A DNA stretch of 8,996 nucleotides from an uncultured Actinomycetes bacterium (GTDB lineage Bacteria > Actinomycetota > Thermoleophilia > Solirubrobacterales > 70-9), in contig CAMLHB010000082.1 in assembly GCA_946479725.1 (NCBI GenBank), positions 1-8,996 of the forward strand. The letters run 5' to 3'. Of the stretch, positions 1-6,897 are shown in pieces (the stretch's first letter is position 1; each line of letters starts with the position of its first letter). The translations under genes were made by a program, and so were the position numbers. A model generated the notes under the pieces. The model searched no databases, was not told where the DNA came from, and worked only from the letters and a program-made list of their open reading frames with translations.

Positions 1-620
1 GCACCTCCCCCGCCTACGCTGCTCCCGACTGGTCCCCCGACGGCGAAGACGCGCTCGCCTACGCGACCGGGGCGGGACGGCTGCGGATCATCGACAGCGA
101 GACCGGGACGGTGCTCGCCGATGCCCCCGCACTCCACAAAATCACCTGGATGGACTGGGCCGCCGGCGGCCGGGAGATCCTCGAAGCCTCGCCGGGAGCG
201 CTGCGCCTGCGGCCTGTCCTGCCGGCCGGAAACCCGTCGCGGCCCGCGCTCGGGATCTCACATCGCCTGCCGCTGCCCTCGGGAGCGAGGGTTGTCGATG
301 CCGCGCTGGCGCCCAGGCGCTCGCTCGTCGCCGCTGCCGTGACCCACTGGAAGGAGCACGGGACCTACAGCGAGGTTCTCCTCTTCCGGCCAGGGCACAA
401 GCCACAGAGCCTGCTCAGCGTTCCCGGCAGCCTCGGCCAGGTCGAATGGTCGCCCGACGGCCGGCGCCTGCTGGCCGCGTGGCCCGGTGCCGACCAATGG
501 GTCTTCCTGCCGGTCGGCCGAGGCAGGGCAAGCGCCGTCAGCAGGATCTCGTGGGCTTTCGCCCCGGGTGGTCGCCGCACCAGCTACCCGTACCTAGAGG
601 GCTGGTGTTGCAGGCGCTAG
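1..620 (+). CDS. WD40/TolB-like beta-propeller protein, 3' end (partial)
   Basis: The reading frame is open from base 3 to a TAG at 618-620, giving 205 visible residues; the start lies left of the window. Two clear SPDG signatures are present (DWSPDGEDALAY near the left edge and VEWSPDGRRLLAAW about 60 residues from the end), with a degenerate third, ITWMDWAAGGREIL, between them. Such repeats, each a blade of hydrophobic strands around W-SPDG, are typical of PD40/TolB-like or WD40-like propellers. These usually act as protein-interaction or ligand-binding platforms, often at the cell envelope. No catalytic residues, membrane segment or second domain can be seen in this fragment, and any signal peptide would lie outside the window. 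The protein ends with an unusual WCCRR. The stop codon overlaps that of the convergent permease gene by 4 bases. The specific function is unknown; the fold assignment is reasonably supported. Confidence 0.75.
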   Translation, partial: TSPAYAAPDWSPDGEDALAYATGAGRLRIIDSETGTVLADAPALHKITWMDWAAGGREILEASPGALRLRPVLPAGNPSRPALGISHRLPLPSGARVVDAALAPRRSLVAAAVTHWKEHGTYSEVLLFRPGHKPQSLLSVPGSLGQVEWSPDGRRLLAAWPGADQWVFLPVGRGRASAVSRISWAFAPGGRRTSYPYLEGWCCRR

Positions 621-1384
621 GGATCTCGGAGCTGCGCCGCCGGGGTGAAGAAGTGGCGGTATGCCAAGAGGGTCGCGGTGAGCGCTGAGATCGACACGCT
701 GCCGAGCAGGGTGTAGAGGAGGATCAGCTGCAGGCGGACGGCATCGGTGGGGCTGGCGCCGGCGAGCAACATCCCGACCATCGTCCCTGGGAAGAAGATC
801 AGGCCGGTGGTCTTGGTCGAGTCGACGAGGGTGATCATTCCGGAGCGGAGGGCGCGGCGGACGGTCGGGGCCGCGGCTTCGCGAGCGGTGGCGCCGAGCG
901 AGAGCGTCGCCTCGATCCGCGCCCGCGCCTCGCCCATCTCGTCGCCGAGGCGGTTGAGGGCGACGGCGCTGGCGGTCATCGCGTTGCCGATCACCATGCC
1001 GCCGACCGGAACCAGGTAGCGCGGGGTCGGGTCGAAGATGCCGAGGGCGACGACGAGGCCGAGGGTCGTGGCGCCGGCCAGGGCAAGGGCGATCAGCAGC
1101 GGCCCGAAGGAGTCCGGGACCTTGGCGGCGCGGTGGCGGGCGGTGATCGCGCCGAAGAGGACCATCACCGCCAGCAGCAGGAGGACGAGCCAGATCGTGT
1201 CGGCGTCGAAGATCAGCTTGATCGCGTAGCCGACCAGGGTCAGCTGGACGATCGAGCGGCCGGTGGCGACGAGGATGTCGCGCTCGAGGTCGGCCCGCTG
1301 CCAGAAGGAGATCGCCGCCGCCAGGGCGACCAGGACCAGCGAGGCGCCGACCTGCCAGAAGGCGACGTGGATCGAGGTGCTCAA
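617..1384 (-). CDS. fetB: FetB/YbbM-family ABC transporter permease
   Basis: This is a 255-residue integral membrane protein, close to the roughly 260 residues usual for the YbbM/FetB family. Hydrophobic segments lie at about residues 6-28, 36-59, 62-82, 92-117, 122-145 and 185-209, with a final one near 213-242. The cytoplasmic segment ARARIEATLSLGATAREAA (153-171) resembles the coupling loop that contacts the ATPase. The stretch FFPGTMVGMLLAGASPTDAV (197-216) is characteristic of the family. I chose the TTG at 1384-1382 because it overlaps the TGA of the upstream ATPase gene (TTGA), an arrangement that favours translational coupling. The open frame continues far upstream, but that part is antisense to ku and is noise. 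In E. coli FetAB is reported to export iron and help in peroxide stress; whether this pair moves iron is inferred only from family. The gene ends convergently on the propeller gene. Confidence 0.88.
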   Translation of the reverse strand: MSTSIHVAFWQVGASLVLVALAAAISFWQRADLERDILVATGRSIVQLTLVGYAIKLIFDADTIWLVLLLLAVMVLFGAITARHRAAKVPDSFGPLLIALALAGATTLGLVVALGIFDPTPRYLVPVGGMVIGNAMTASAVALNRLGDEMGEARARIEATLSLGATAREAAAPTVRRALRSGMITLVDSTKTTGLIFFPGTMVGMLLAGASPTDAVRLQLILLYTLLGSVSISALTATLLAYRHFFTPAAQLRDP

Positions 1385-1995
1385 GCCGGCAGCTCCAGCA
1401 CCTGGTCGCCGAGCCGCCGTGCCTGCTCGGGGTCGTGGCTGACGAGGACGATCGAGACCTCCTGCTCGCGCCGCAGCTCGGCCAGCGCCGCCTCGATCCG
1501 ATCGCGGGCGGCGTGATCGAGGGCCGAGGTCGGCTCGTCGAGCAGCAGCACCTCCGGCCGCTGCGCGAGCGCCCGCGCCAGCATCGCCCGCTGCTGCTCG
1601 CCGACCGAGAGCTTGGTCACGTCGCGCTCGGCGAACGAGAGGTCGAGACCGGCGCGGGCGAGGGTCGCCTCGACGTCGAGCTCCTCCCCCGCCAGATCGG
1701 CGGCGTAGCGCAGGTTCGACTCGACGGTTCCCTCGAGCAGGGCCGGCAGCTGGGGCACCAGCGAGACCTGCCGCCGCAGCGCCAGCGGGTCGTACGTGTC
1801 GAGCCGCCGGCCGCGGAACTCGATCTCGCCGCGGTCGGGGTCGGCGAGCCGGTTGAGCAGCCGCAGCAGCGTCGACTTGCCGGCGCCGGAGGGGCCGACG
1901 ACCGCCGTCGAGCCCGGCGGGACTGAGGCGCTGAAGGAGTCGAGGACGGGGCGGTCGCCACGGTCGAACCCCACCTCTCGCAGCTCGAAGAGCAC
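1381..1995 (-). CDS. fetA: FetA/YbbL-family ABC transporter ATP-binding protein
   Basis: This is a 204-residue ABC ATPase, compact like YbbL/FetA. Every core motif is present: Walker A GPSGAGKST (34-42), Q-loop LVPQ (79-82), signature LSVGEQQRAMLARAL (129-143), where SVGEQ replaces the common LSGGQ, Walker B with the catalytic glutamate VLLLDEPTSALD (149-160), and the H-loop VSHD (185-188). It would energise the permease encoded directly downstream, whose TTG start overlaps its stop. I chose the GTG at 1995-1993 because the protein then begins VLFELREVGF, the normal first strand of an ABC domain. The frame is open up to 2235, but that extension runs into ku on the opposite strand and shows no homology-like pattern. 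No good Shine-Dalgarno sequence precedes the GTG. A GAGGAGG about 50 bases further upstream has no suitable in-frame start nearby, so the exact start is moderately certain. Confidence 0.88.
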   Translation of the reverse strand: MLFELREVGFDRGDRPVLDSFSASVPPGSTAVVGPSGAGKSTLLRLLNRLADPDRGEIEFRGRRLDTYDPLALRRQVSLVPQLPALLEGTVESNLRYAADLAGEELDVEATLARAGLDLSFAERDVTKLSVGEQQRAMLARALAQRPEVLLLDEPTSALDHAARDRIEAALAELRREQEVSIVLVSHDPEQARRLGDQVLELPA

Positions 1996-2055
1996 CGCGG
2001 CATGATCGCCGATCCGGGCGGCGGCGCAAGATGGCTGGCGCTGTGGCCTCCTCTG

Positions 2056-2083
2056 TTGAAGCGACGCGTTCGGTTGAAACAAT
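2056..2083 (+). promoter_or_regulatory. possible promoter for ku
   Basis: TTGAAG (2056-2061) and AACAAT (2078-2083), 16 bases apart, each match four of six bases of the sigma70-type -35 and -10 consensus. They lie in the only stretch of lower GC in the 109-bp gap between the divergent fetA and ku genes. Transcription would start around 2090, leaving a very short leader before the ATG at 2105. The hexamer GTTGAA occurs twice here (2055-2060 and 2073-2078), 18 bases apart, and could instead be a direct-repeat operator. This is weak pattern evidence only. Confidence 0.25.
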
Positions 2084-2089
2084 CCGGGT

Positions 2090-2095
2090 AGGAGA
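2090..2095 (+). promoter_or_regulatory. ribosome binding site of ku
   Basis: AGGAGA lies nine bases before the ATG at 2105 and supports that start, which also gives the conserved Ku N-terminus MARAIWSGTISFGLL. Confidence 0.65.
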
Positions 2096-2104
2096 CCTTG
2101 ACGA

Positions 2105-2998
2105 ATGGCTAGAGCGATTTGGAGCGGAACGATCAGCTTCGGGCTGCTGAACGTGCCCGTGCGCATGTTCAGCGCCGTGGCGCGGCGCAACATCGCCCTG
2201 CGGGAGATCCGCGAGTCCGACAGCGCCAAGATCAAACACCGCCGGGTCGCCGAAGGGACCGACGAAGAGGTCCCCTACGAGAACATCATCAAGGCCTACG
2301 AGCTTTCGCCGGGCCAGTACGTGCCGCTGGGCAAGGACGACCTGGCGGCGCTGGCGCCGGAGAAGACGCGGGCGATCGAGGTCCAGGACTTCGTCGACAT
2401 CGAGGAAATCGACCCGATGTACTTCGACAGCCCCTACTACCTCGGCCCCGCCGACGGCGCCGAGAAGGCCTACTCGCTGCTGGCCAGCGCGATGGAGAGC
2501 AGTGGCAAGGCGGCGATCGCCCGCTTCGTCTTCCGCAACAAAGAGCACCTCTCGGCGATCCGCGCCTCCGACGGCGTGCTGACGCTGACGACGATGCGCT
2601 TCCACGACGAGGTCGTGCCGCCCTCGGACCTCGACGACGCGCTGCCGGACAAGCAGCCGAAAGTCGCGAAGAAAGAGCAGCAGATGGCGGAACAGCTGAT
2701 CGACTCGCTGAGCACCGAATTCGAACCGAACAGCTACCGCGACGAGTACCGCGAGCAGCTGCTGGCGCTGATCGAACGCAAGGCCGAAGGCAAGGAGATC
2801 GTCGCCCCCGAAGCCGAGGAACCGAAGGCGACCAAAGCGCCCGACCTGATGGCGGCGCTGGAGGAAAGCATCGCCGCGGTGAAAGAGAAAGGCGGCAAGA
2901 AAGCCGCCGCCTCGAAGCCGAAAGCGAAAGCCTCCAAAGGCAAAGCGAAAGCGAAGAGCAAGAGCCCTTCGCGCTCCAAAGCCAAAGCCTCCAAATAG
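2105..2998 (+). CDS. ku: bacterial Ku protein (NHEJ DNA-end binding)
   Basis: This is a 297-residue homodimeric-type bacterial Ku. The N-terminus MARAIWSGTISFGLLNVPVR and segments such as EVPYENIIKAYE (55-66), YYLGPADGAEKAYSLLASAM (111-130) and LTTMRFHDEVVPPSDL (161-176) are hallmarks of the Ku core barrel, which threads onto double-strand break ends and recruits the LigD-type repair enzymes. Core and dimerisation regions span roughly residues 1-230. The tail from about 258 is low-complexity and very lysine-rich (KPKAKASKGKAKAKSKSPSR and onward), like the basic tails of many actinobacterial Ku proteins that help DNA binding and sliding. The tail and the 3' third of the gene use more AAA and GAA codons than the gcv genes, probably reflecting composition of the tail and not transfer. 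The polymerase gene follows after 10 bases, so the two are very likely co-transcribed. Confidence 0.96.
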   Translation: MARAIWSGTISFGLLNVPVRMFSAVARRNIALREIRESDSAKIKHRRVAEGTDEEVPYENIIKAYELSPGQYVPLGKDDLAALAPEKTRAIEVQDFVDIEEIDPMYFDSPYYLGPADGAEKAYSLLASAMESSGKAAIARFVFRNKEHLSAIRASDGVLTLTTMRFHDEVVPPSDLDDALPDKQPKVAKKEQQMAEQLIDSLSTEFEPNSYRDEYREQLLALIERKAEGKEIVAPEAEEPKATKAPDLMAALEESIAAVKEKGGKKAAASKPKAKASKGKAKAKSKSPSRSKAKASK

Positions 2999-3008
2999 GC
3001 GCTGAGCC

Positions 3009-3926
3009 GTGGGAGAGACGCGGCAGGTCGAGGTCGAGGGCAAGGAGCTGCGGCTCACCAACCTCGACAAGGTGATCTACCCGCAGACCGGGTTCACCAA
3101 GGGCGAGATGGTCGACTACTACGCCAAGGTGGCGCCGGCGATCGTCCCCCACCTGAGCGGGCGCGCGGTCACCCTGCGGCGGTTTCCGGAAGGGGTCGAG
3201 GACCTCGACGCCGCGTTCTTCGAGAAGCGCTGCCCGAAGCACCGGCCGAAGTGGGTGAAGACGGCGAAGGTGCAGGCGGGACCGCGGGCTGGCGTGATCG
3301 AGTTCTGCGTCTGCGACAGCCTGCCGACGCTGATCTGGATGGCGCAGCTGGCGGCGCTGGAGCTGCACCCCTCGCTCTCGCGCAGCCGGGCGCCGAAACG
3401 GCCGACGGTCGTCGCCTTCGACCTCGACCCGGGGCCGCCGGCCGACGTCGTCGACTGCTCGCGGGTGGCGCTACGCCTGCGCGAGGTGCTCGGCCAGCTG
3501 GAGCTGGAGTCATTGGTCAAGACCTCGGGCTCGAAGGGGATGCAGCTCTACGTTCCCCTCAACACCAAGACCACCTACGAGGAGACCCGTCCCTTCGCCC
3601 AGGCCGTCGCCCAGCTGATCGCCAAGCAGGACCCCGAGAACATCCTCGCCAAGATGGGCAAGAAGACCGACCGCAGCGGCAAGGTCTTCATCGACTGGTA
3701 CCAGAACAACGAACGCAAAACGACGATCTCGGTCTACTCGCTGCGCGCCCGCGAACGCCCCACCTGCTCGACCCCGGTGACCTGGGAGGAGGTCGAAGCC
3801 GTGGCCGAGTCGGGCGACGGCTCGAGCCTCGTCTTCGAGGCCGGCGACGTGCTGGAGCGGATCGAGGAGCACGGCGACCTCTTCGCCCCGGTCCTCGAGC
3901 TGGAGCAGGAGCTGCCGGCGCTCTAG
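3009..3926 (+). CDS. stand-alone LigD-type NHEJ polymerase (PolDom)
   Basis: This 305-residue protein matches the archaeo-eukaryotic-primase polymerase domain of LigD, with no 3'-phosphoesterase or ATP-dependent ligase domain. Such enzymes fill gaps and add (ribo)nucleotides at broken DNA ends together with Ku. Visible motifs: LTNLDKVIYP (16-25), near the N-terminus; LELHPSLSR (117-125) with H120; the metal-binding FDLDPGPPAD (137-146) with D138 and D140; TSGSKGMQLYVPL (172-184); and FIDWYQNN (227-234) with D229 as the third acidic residue. In LigD polymerases the third motif normally reads GLH; here Q179 stands at the histidine position. The GTG start at 3009 leaves 10 bases after the ku stop; no strong Shine-Dalgarno is seen, so translation may be coupled to ku. 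The length is usual for stand-alone PolDom proteins. The stop shares CTAG with the convergent gcvPB. The ligase partner must be encoded elsewhere. Confidence 0.93.
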   Translation: MGETRQVEVEGKELRLTNLDKVIYPQTGFTKGEMVDYYAKVAPAIVPHLSGRAVTLRRFPEGVEDLDAAFFEKRCPKHRPKWVKTAKVQAGPRAGVIEFCVCDSLPTLIWMAQLAALELHPSLSRSRAPKRPTVVAFDLDPGPPADVVDCSRVALRLREVLGQLELESLVKTSGSKGMQLYVPLNTKTTYEETRPFAQAVAQLIAKQDPENILAKMGKKTDRSGKVFIDWYQNNERKTTISVYSLRARERPTCSTPVTWEEVEAVAESGDGSSLVFEAGDVLERIEEHGDLFAPVLELEQELPAL

Positions 3927-5449
3927 GAGTCGAGCGGCTGCCGCACTACCGGCTGGCGGGTCGCTTTGACCTCGTCGAGGCGGCGGACCGGGGTCGTGTA
4001 GGGGGCGTTCCTGGCGAGGTCGGGATTGTCCCCGGCCTCGGCGAGGATCTGCTCGATCGCCTCGGCGAAGGCGTCAAGGGACTCCTTGGTCTCGGTCTCG
4101 GTCGGCTCGACCATCAGCGCCTCGTCGACGAGTAGCGGGAAGTAGACGGTCGGGGGGTGGAAGCCGAAGTCGAGCAGGCGCTTGGCGAGGTCGAGGGTGG
4201 CGAGGCCGAGGTCGCGCTTCATCGGCTTGCCGGAGAGGACGAACTCGTGCATGCAGTGCCGGTCGAAGGCGATCGGCAGCCGCTTGCCGGCGCGGCCCTC
4301 GGCCAGGCGCGCCTTCAGGTAGTTGGCGTTGAGGACCGCGGTCTCCGAGGCCTCGCTGAGGCCGTCGCCGCCGAGGCTGAGGATGTAGGCGTAGGAGCGG
4401 ACGAAGACGCCGAAGTTGCCCTGGAAGCCGCGCAGGCGCCCGATCGACTTCGGCCGCTCGAAGTCGAGGTCGAAGCCCGGGCCGTGGCCGTTGGAGCCCT
4501 CGCGGCGGACCACCTGCGGCCGCGGCAGGAAGGGCTCGATCCGGTCGGAGACGGCGATCGGGCCGGCCCCAGGACCGCCGCCTCCGTGCGGCTGGCTGAA
4601 GGACTTGTGAAGGTTGACGTGGACGATGTCGAAGCCCATGTCTCCCGGGCGCGAGTGGCCCATCACGGCGTTGAGGTTGGCGCCGTCGTAATAGAGCGTG
4701 CCGCCGGCCGCGTGGATCAGCTTCGCGATCTCCTCGATGTTCTCGTCGAAGACGCCGAGCGTGTTCGGGTTGGTCAGCATCAGGCAGGCGACCTCGCCCT
4801 CGTTCTCGGCCAGCTTCGCCCGCAGGTCGTCCATCTCGACCCCGCCCTGCTCGTTGGTCGCGACCTTGACGACCTCGTAGCCGGCCATCGTCACCGAGGC
4901 CGGGTTCGTCCCGTGCGAGGTGTCCGGAGCGAGGACCTTGGTCCGCTCTTCGCCGCGGTCGGCGTGGTAGGCGCCGGTAAGCAGCAGGCCGGCGAGCTCG
5001 CCGTGGGAGCCGGCGCTGGGCTGCAGGCTGACGTGAGGCAGGCCGCAGATCTCGCTCAGGGACTCCTGCAGCAGCCACATCAGCTCCAGCGCCCCCTGGG
5101 CGCGGCGCGGGTCCTGAGCCGGGTGCAGGCGGGCGTGGCCGGGCAGCGCCGCCACCCGCTCGTTGAGGCGCGGGTTGTGCTTCATCGTGCAGGAGCCGAG
5201 CGGGTAGAAGCCGCTGTCGAGGTCGAAGTTACGACGCGAGAGCCGGTTGTAGTGGCGGACGATCTCCGGCTCGGCGATCTCGGGCAACCGCGGCGGCTCG
5301 GTGCGGAGGAGGTTCACGGGGATCAGGTCGGCGAGCGGCTTCTCGGGGACTTCCGTCGCCGGAAGCGTCGCGGCGCGGCGCCCCTCCTTCGACTTCTCGT
5401 AGATCGTCCGCGCGCGTTCCGCCTGCATCGGGGTCTCGGTCAGGGCCAT
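3923..5449 (-). CDS. gcvPB: glycine dehydrogenase (decarboxylating) subunit 2
   Basis: This 508-residue protein is the C-terminal half of the split P protein, the PLP-dependent enzyme that decarboxylates glycine and passes the aminomethyl group to the lipoyl arm of GcvH. The PLP-binding lysine is K282 in HVNLHKSFSQPHGGGGPGAGP (277 onward), followed by the glycine-rich loop. Other family segments are FYPLGSCTMKHNPRLNE (81-97), SLQPSAGSHGELAGLL (141-156), DTSHGTNPASVTMAGYEV (176-193) and LMLTNPNTLGVFDENIEEIA (223-242). Length is normal for the family. The ATG at 5449-5447 overlaps the gcvPA stop by one base (TGATG), with a strong Shine-Dalgarno upstream, so the two subunits should be made in equal amounts. 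It is the last gene of the gcv operon and ends on the convergent polymerase gene. Confidence 0.97.
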   Translation of the reverse strand: MALTETPMQAERARTIYEKSKEGRRAATLPATEVPEKPLADLIPVNLLRTEPPRLPEIAEPEIVRHYNRLSRRNFDLDSGFYPLGSCTMKHNPRLNERVAALPGHARLHPAQDPRRAQGALELMWLLQESLSEICGLPHVSLQPSAGSHGELAGLLLTGAYHADRGEERTKVLAPDTSHGTNPASVTMAGYEVVKVATNEQGGVEMDDLRAKLAENEGEVACLMLTNPNTLGVFDENIEEIAKLIHAAGGTLYYDGANLNAVMGHSRPGDMGFDIVHVNLHKSFSQPHGGGGPGAGPIAVSDRIEPFLPRPQVVRREGSNGHGPGFDLDFERPKSIGRLRGFQGNFGVFVRSYAYILSLGGDGLSEASETAVLNANYLKARLAEGRAGKRLPIAFDRHCMHEFVLSGKPMKRDLGLATLDLAKRLLDFGFHPPTVYFPLLVDEALMVEPTETETKESLDAFAEAIEQILAEAGDNPDLARNAPYTTPVRRLDEVKATRQPVVRQPLDS

Positions 5450-6858
5450 CAGGCAGCTCCTCCGGCGAGGGACGTTTTTGTGCCCTCCTGGGACGTAAAT
5501 GCGCCCCGCTCGGCGGCGACGGCGGCGCCGAGGGCCTCGGCCAGCTCGTCGATCTGGGCCTTGGTCCGGCGCTCGGTGATCGCGACCAGGAGGCCGTCCT
5601 TGAACTCGGGGTACTCGCGGCCGAGCGGGTAGCCGGCGGCGATCCCGCGCTCGGCGACGCGGTCGAGCACCCTGCCCACCGGTGCGTCGAGCCGCACCGC
5701 GAACTCGCGCGCCACCGGCGCCTCGTGCAGCAGCTCGACCCCGTCGACCGCGGCGAGACGCTCGCGCGCGTAGGCGGTCCGCTGGACCAGCAGCTCGCCG
5801 AGCTCACGGAAGCCCTGCCGGCCGAGCCAGGCGAGGTGGACCATCGCTCCGAGCGCGTTCAGCGCCTGGGCGGTGCAGATGTTGTTGGTGGCTTTCTCAC
5901 GACGGATGTGCTGCTCGCGCGTCTGCAGCGCGAGGACGAAGCCGCGGCGGCCGTCGACGTCCTCGGTTTCGCCGGCGATCCGTCCCGGCATCCGCCGGAT
6001 CTGCGCCTCGGTCGCGCAGAAGAACCCGAAGGAGGGGCCGCCGAAGTCGAGCCGGTTGCCGAGCGGCTGGCCCTCGCCGAGGGCGATGTCGGCGCCGCAC
6101 TCGCCCGGCGGCTTGAGGATCCCCAGGGTCATCGGGTCGCAGGCAACGATCAGCAGCGCGCCCTGCTCCTTAGCCGCCGCGCCGAGCGCCTCCACGTCCT
6201 CGACCGCGCCGAGGAAGTTCGGGCTCTGCAGGATCACTGCCGCGGTCTCGTCGTCGACCGCCGCCGCCAGCGCCGCGGCGTCGGTCAACCCACCCTCGAG
6301 CCCGACCTCAACCACCTCGGCGCCGTAGCCGACCGAGTAGGTCGCGAGCGTCTCGCGGCTGTGCGGGTGGACACCGCGCGAGACGACGAACTTGCGCCGC
6401 TTGGTCGCTCCCATCGCCAGGTATCCGGCGGAGGCGACCGAGGACGGTCCCTCGTAGAGACCCGCGTTCGAGACCGGCAGCCCGGTCAGCTCCGACATCG
6501 CCGTCTGGAACTCGAACATCACCTGCAGCCCGCCCTGGGAGATCTCCGGCTGGTAAGGCGTGTACGGGGTGAGGAACTCCGAGCGCGAGGTGATCGCGTC
6601 GACGATCGCCGGCACGTAGTGGTCGTACATCCCGGCGCCGACAAAGCAGACCTCGGCTTCGGCGTCGGCGTTGCGCTCGGCCAGCGCTGTCAGGCGCTCG
6701 TAGACCTCGGCCTCGCCCATCCCGTCCGGCAGCGCCAGCGGCCTGCCCAGCCGCAGGGGCTCGGGGATCTGCTCGAAGAGCTCCTCGGCGGAGCCGACGC
6801 CGATCGCGTCGAGCATCTGCCGCCGGTCGTCAGCGGTGGCGGAGGTGTAGCGAGTCAC
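5449..6858 (-). CDS. gcvPA: glycine dehydrogenase (decarboxylating) subunit 1
   Basis: This 469-residue protein is the N-terminal half of the split P protein and forms the heterodimeric glycine decarboxylase with GcvPB. The hallmark block FVGAGMYDHYVPAI (72-85), PYTPYQPEISQGGLQ (98-112) and FEFQTAMSELTGLPVSNAGLYEG (beginning at 115) is intact. GGPSFGFFCATEAQIRRMPGRI and REQHIRREKATNNICTAQAL further on are also family-typical. The start is the GTG at 6858-6856, giving VTRYTSATADDRRQMLDAIG, a normal N-terminus; the Shine-Dalgarno is poor. The gap to gcvH is 39 bases with no visible terminator. The protein is somewhat longer than the roughly 450 residues usual for GcvPA because of a C-terminal tail (about 452-469, GAFTSQEGTKTSLAGGAA) encoded by a short tandem DNA repeat of lower GC. 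The stop overlaps the gcvPB start. Confidence 0.97.
   Translation of the reverse strand: MTRYTSATADDRRQMLDAIGVGSAEELFEQIPEPLRLGRPLALPDGMGEAEVYERLTALAERNADAEAEVCFVGAGMYDHYVPAIVDAITSRSEFLTPYTPYQPEISQGGLQVMFEFQTAMSELTGLPVSNAGLYEGPSSVASAGYLAMGATKRRKFVVSRGVHPHSRETLATYSVGYGAEVVEVGLEGGLTDAAALAAAVDDETAAVILQSPNFLGAVEDVEALGAAAKEQGALLIVACDPMTLGILKPPGECGADIALGEGQPLGNRLDFGGPSFGFFCATEAQIRRMPGRIAGETEDVDGRRGFVLALQTREQHIRREKATNNICTAQALNALGAMVHLAWLGRQGFRELGELLVQRTAYARERLAAVDGVELLHEAPVAREFAVRLDAPVGRVLDRVAERGIAAGYPLGREYPEFKDGLLVAITERRTKAQIDELAEALGAAVAAERGAFTSQEGTKTSLAGGAA
5457..5463 (-). promoter_or_regulatory. ribosome binding site of gcvPB
   Basis: On the minus strand GGAGGAG lies seven bases before the ATG at 5449, inside the last codons of gcvPA. 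It fixes the gcvPB start and is the strongest Shine-Dalgarno in the window. Confidence 0.75.
5469..5506. repeat. imperfect tandem repeat inside the 3' end of gcvPA
   Basis: Two 17-bp copies, GGGACGTTTTTGTGCCC (5469-5485) and GGGACGTAAATGCGCCC (5490-5506), agree at 13 of 17 positions and are separated by TCCT, for a period of 21 bases. Because 21 is a multiple of three, the reading frame of gcvPA is kept and the tail reads as two related heptapeptides, GAFTSQE and GTKTSLA. The central T/A-rich stretches stand out from the surrounding very GC-rich DNA. Confidence 0.6.
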
Positions 6859-6897
6859 GCAGCTAAGGCTAGGGAAGCGGGTGGCCGGGCTTGCGGG

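Noticed and set aside
617..3070. A single very long minus-strand open frame of 817 codons
   Set aside because: Only the last 255 codons look like protein (the permease). The rest lies antisense to ku and fetA in another frame and is compositionally biased, as expected in GC-rich DNA.
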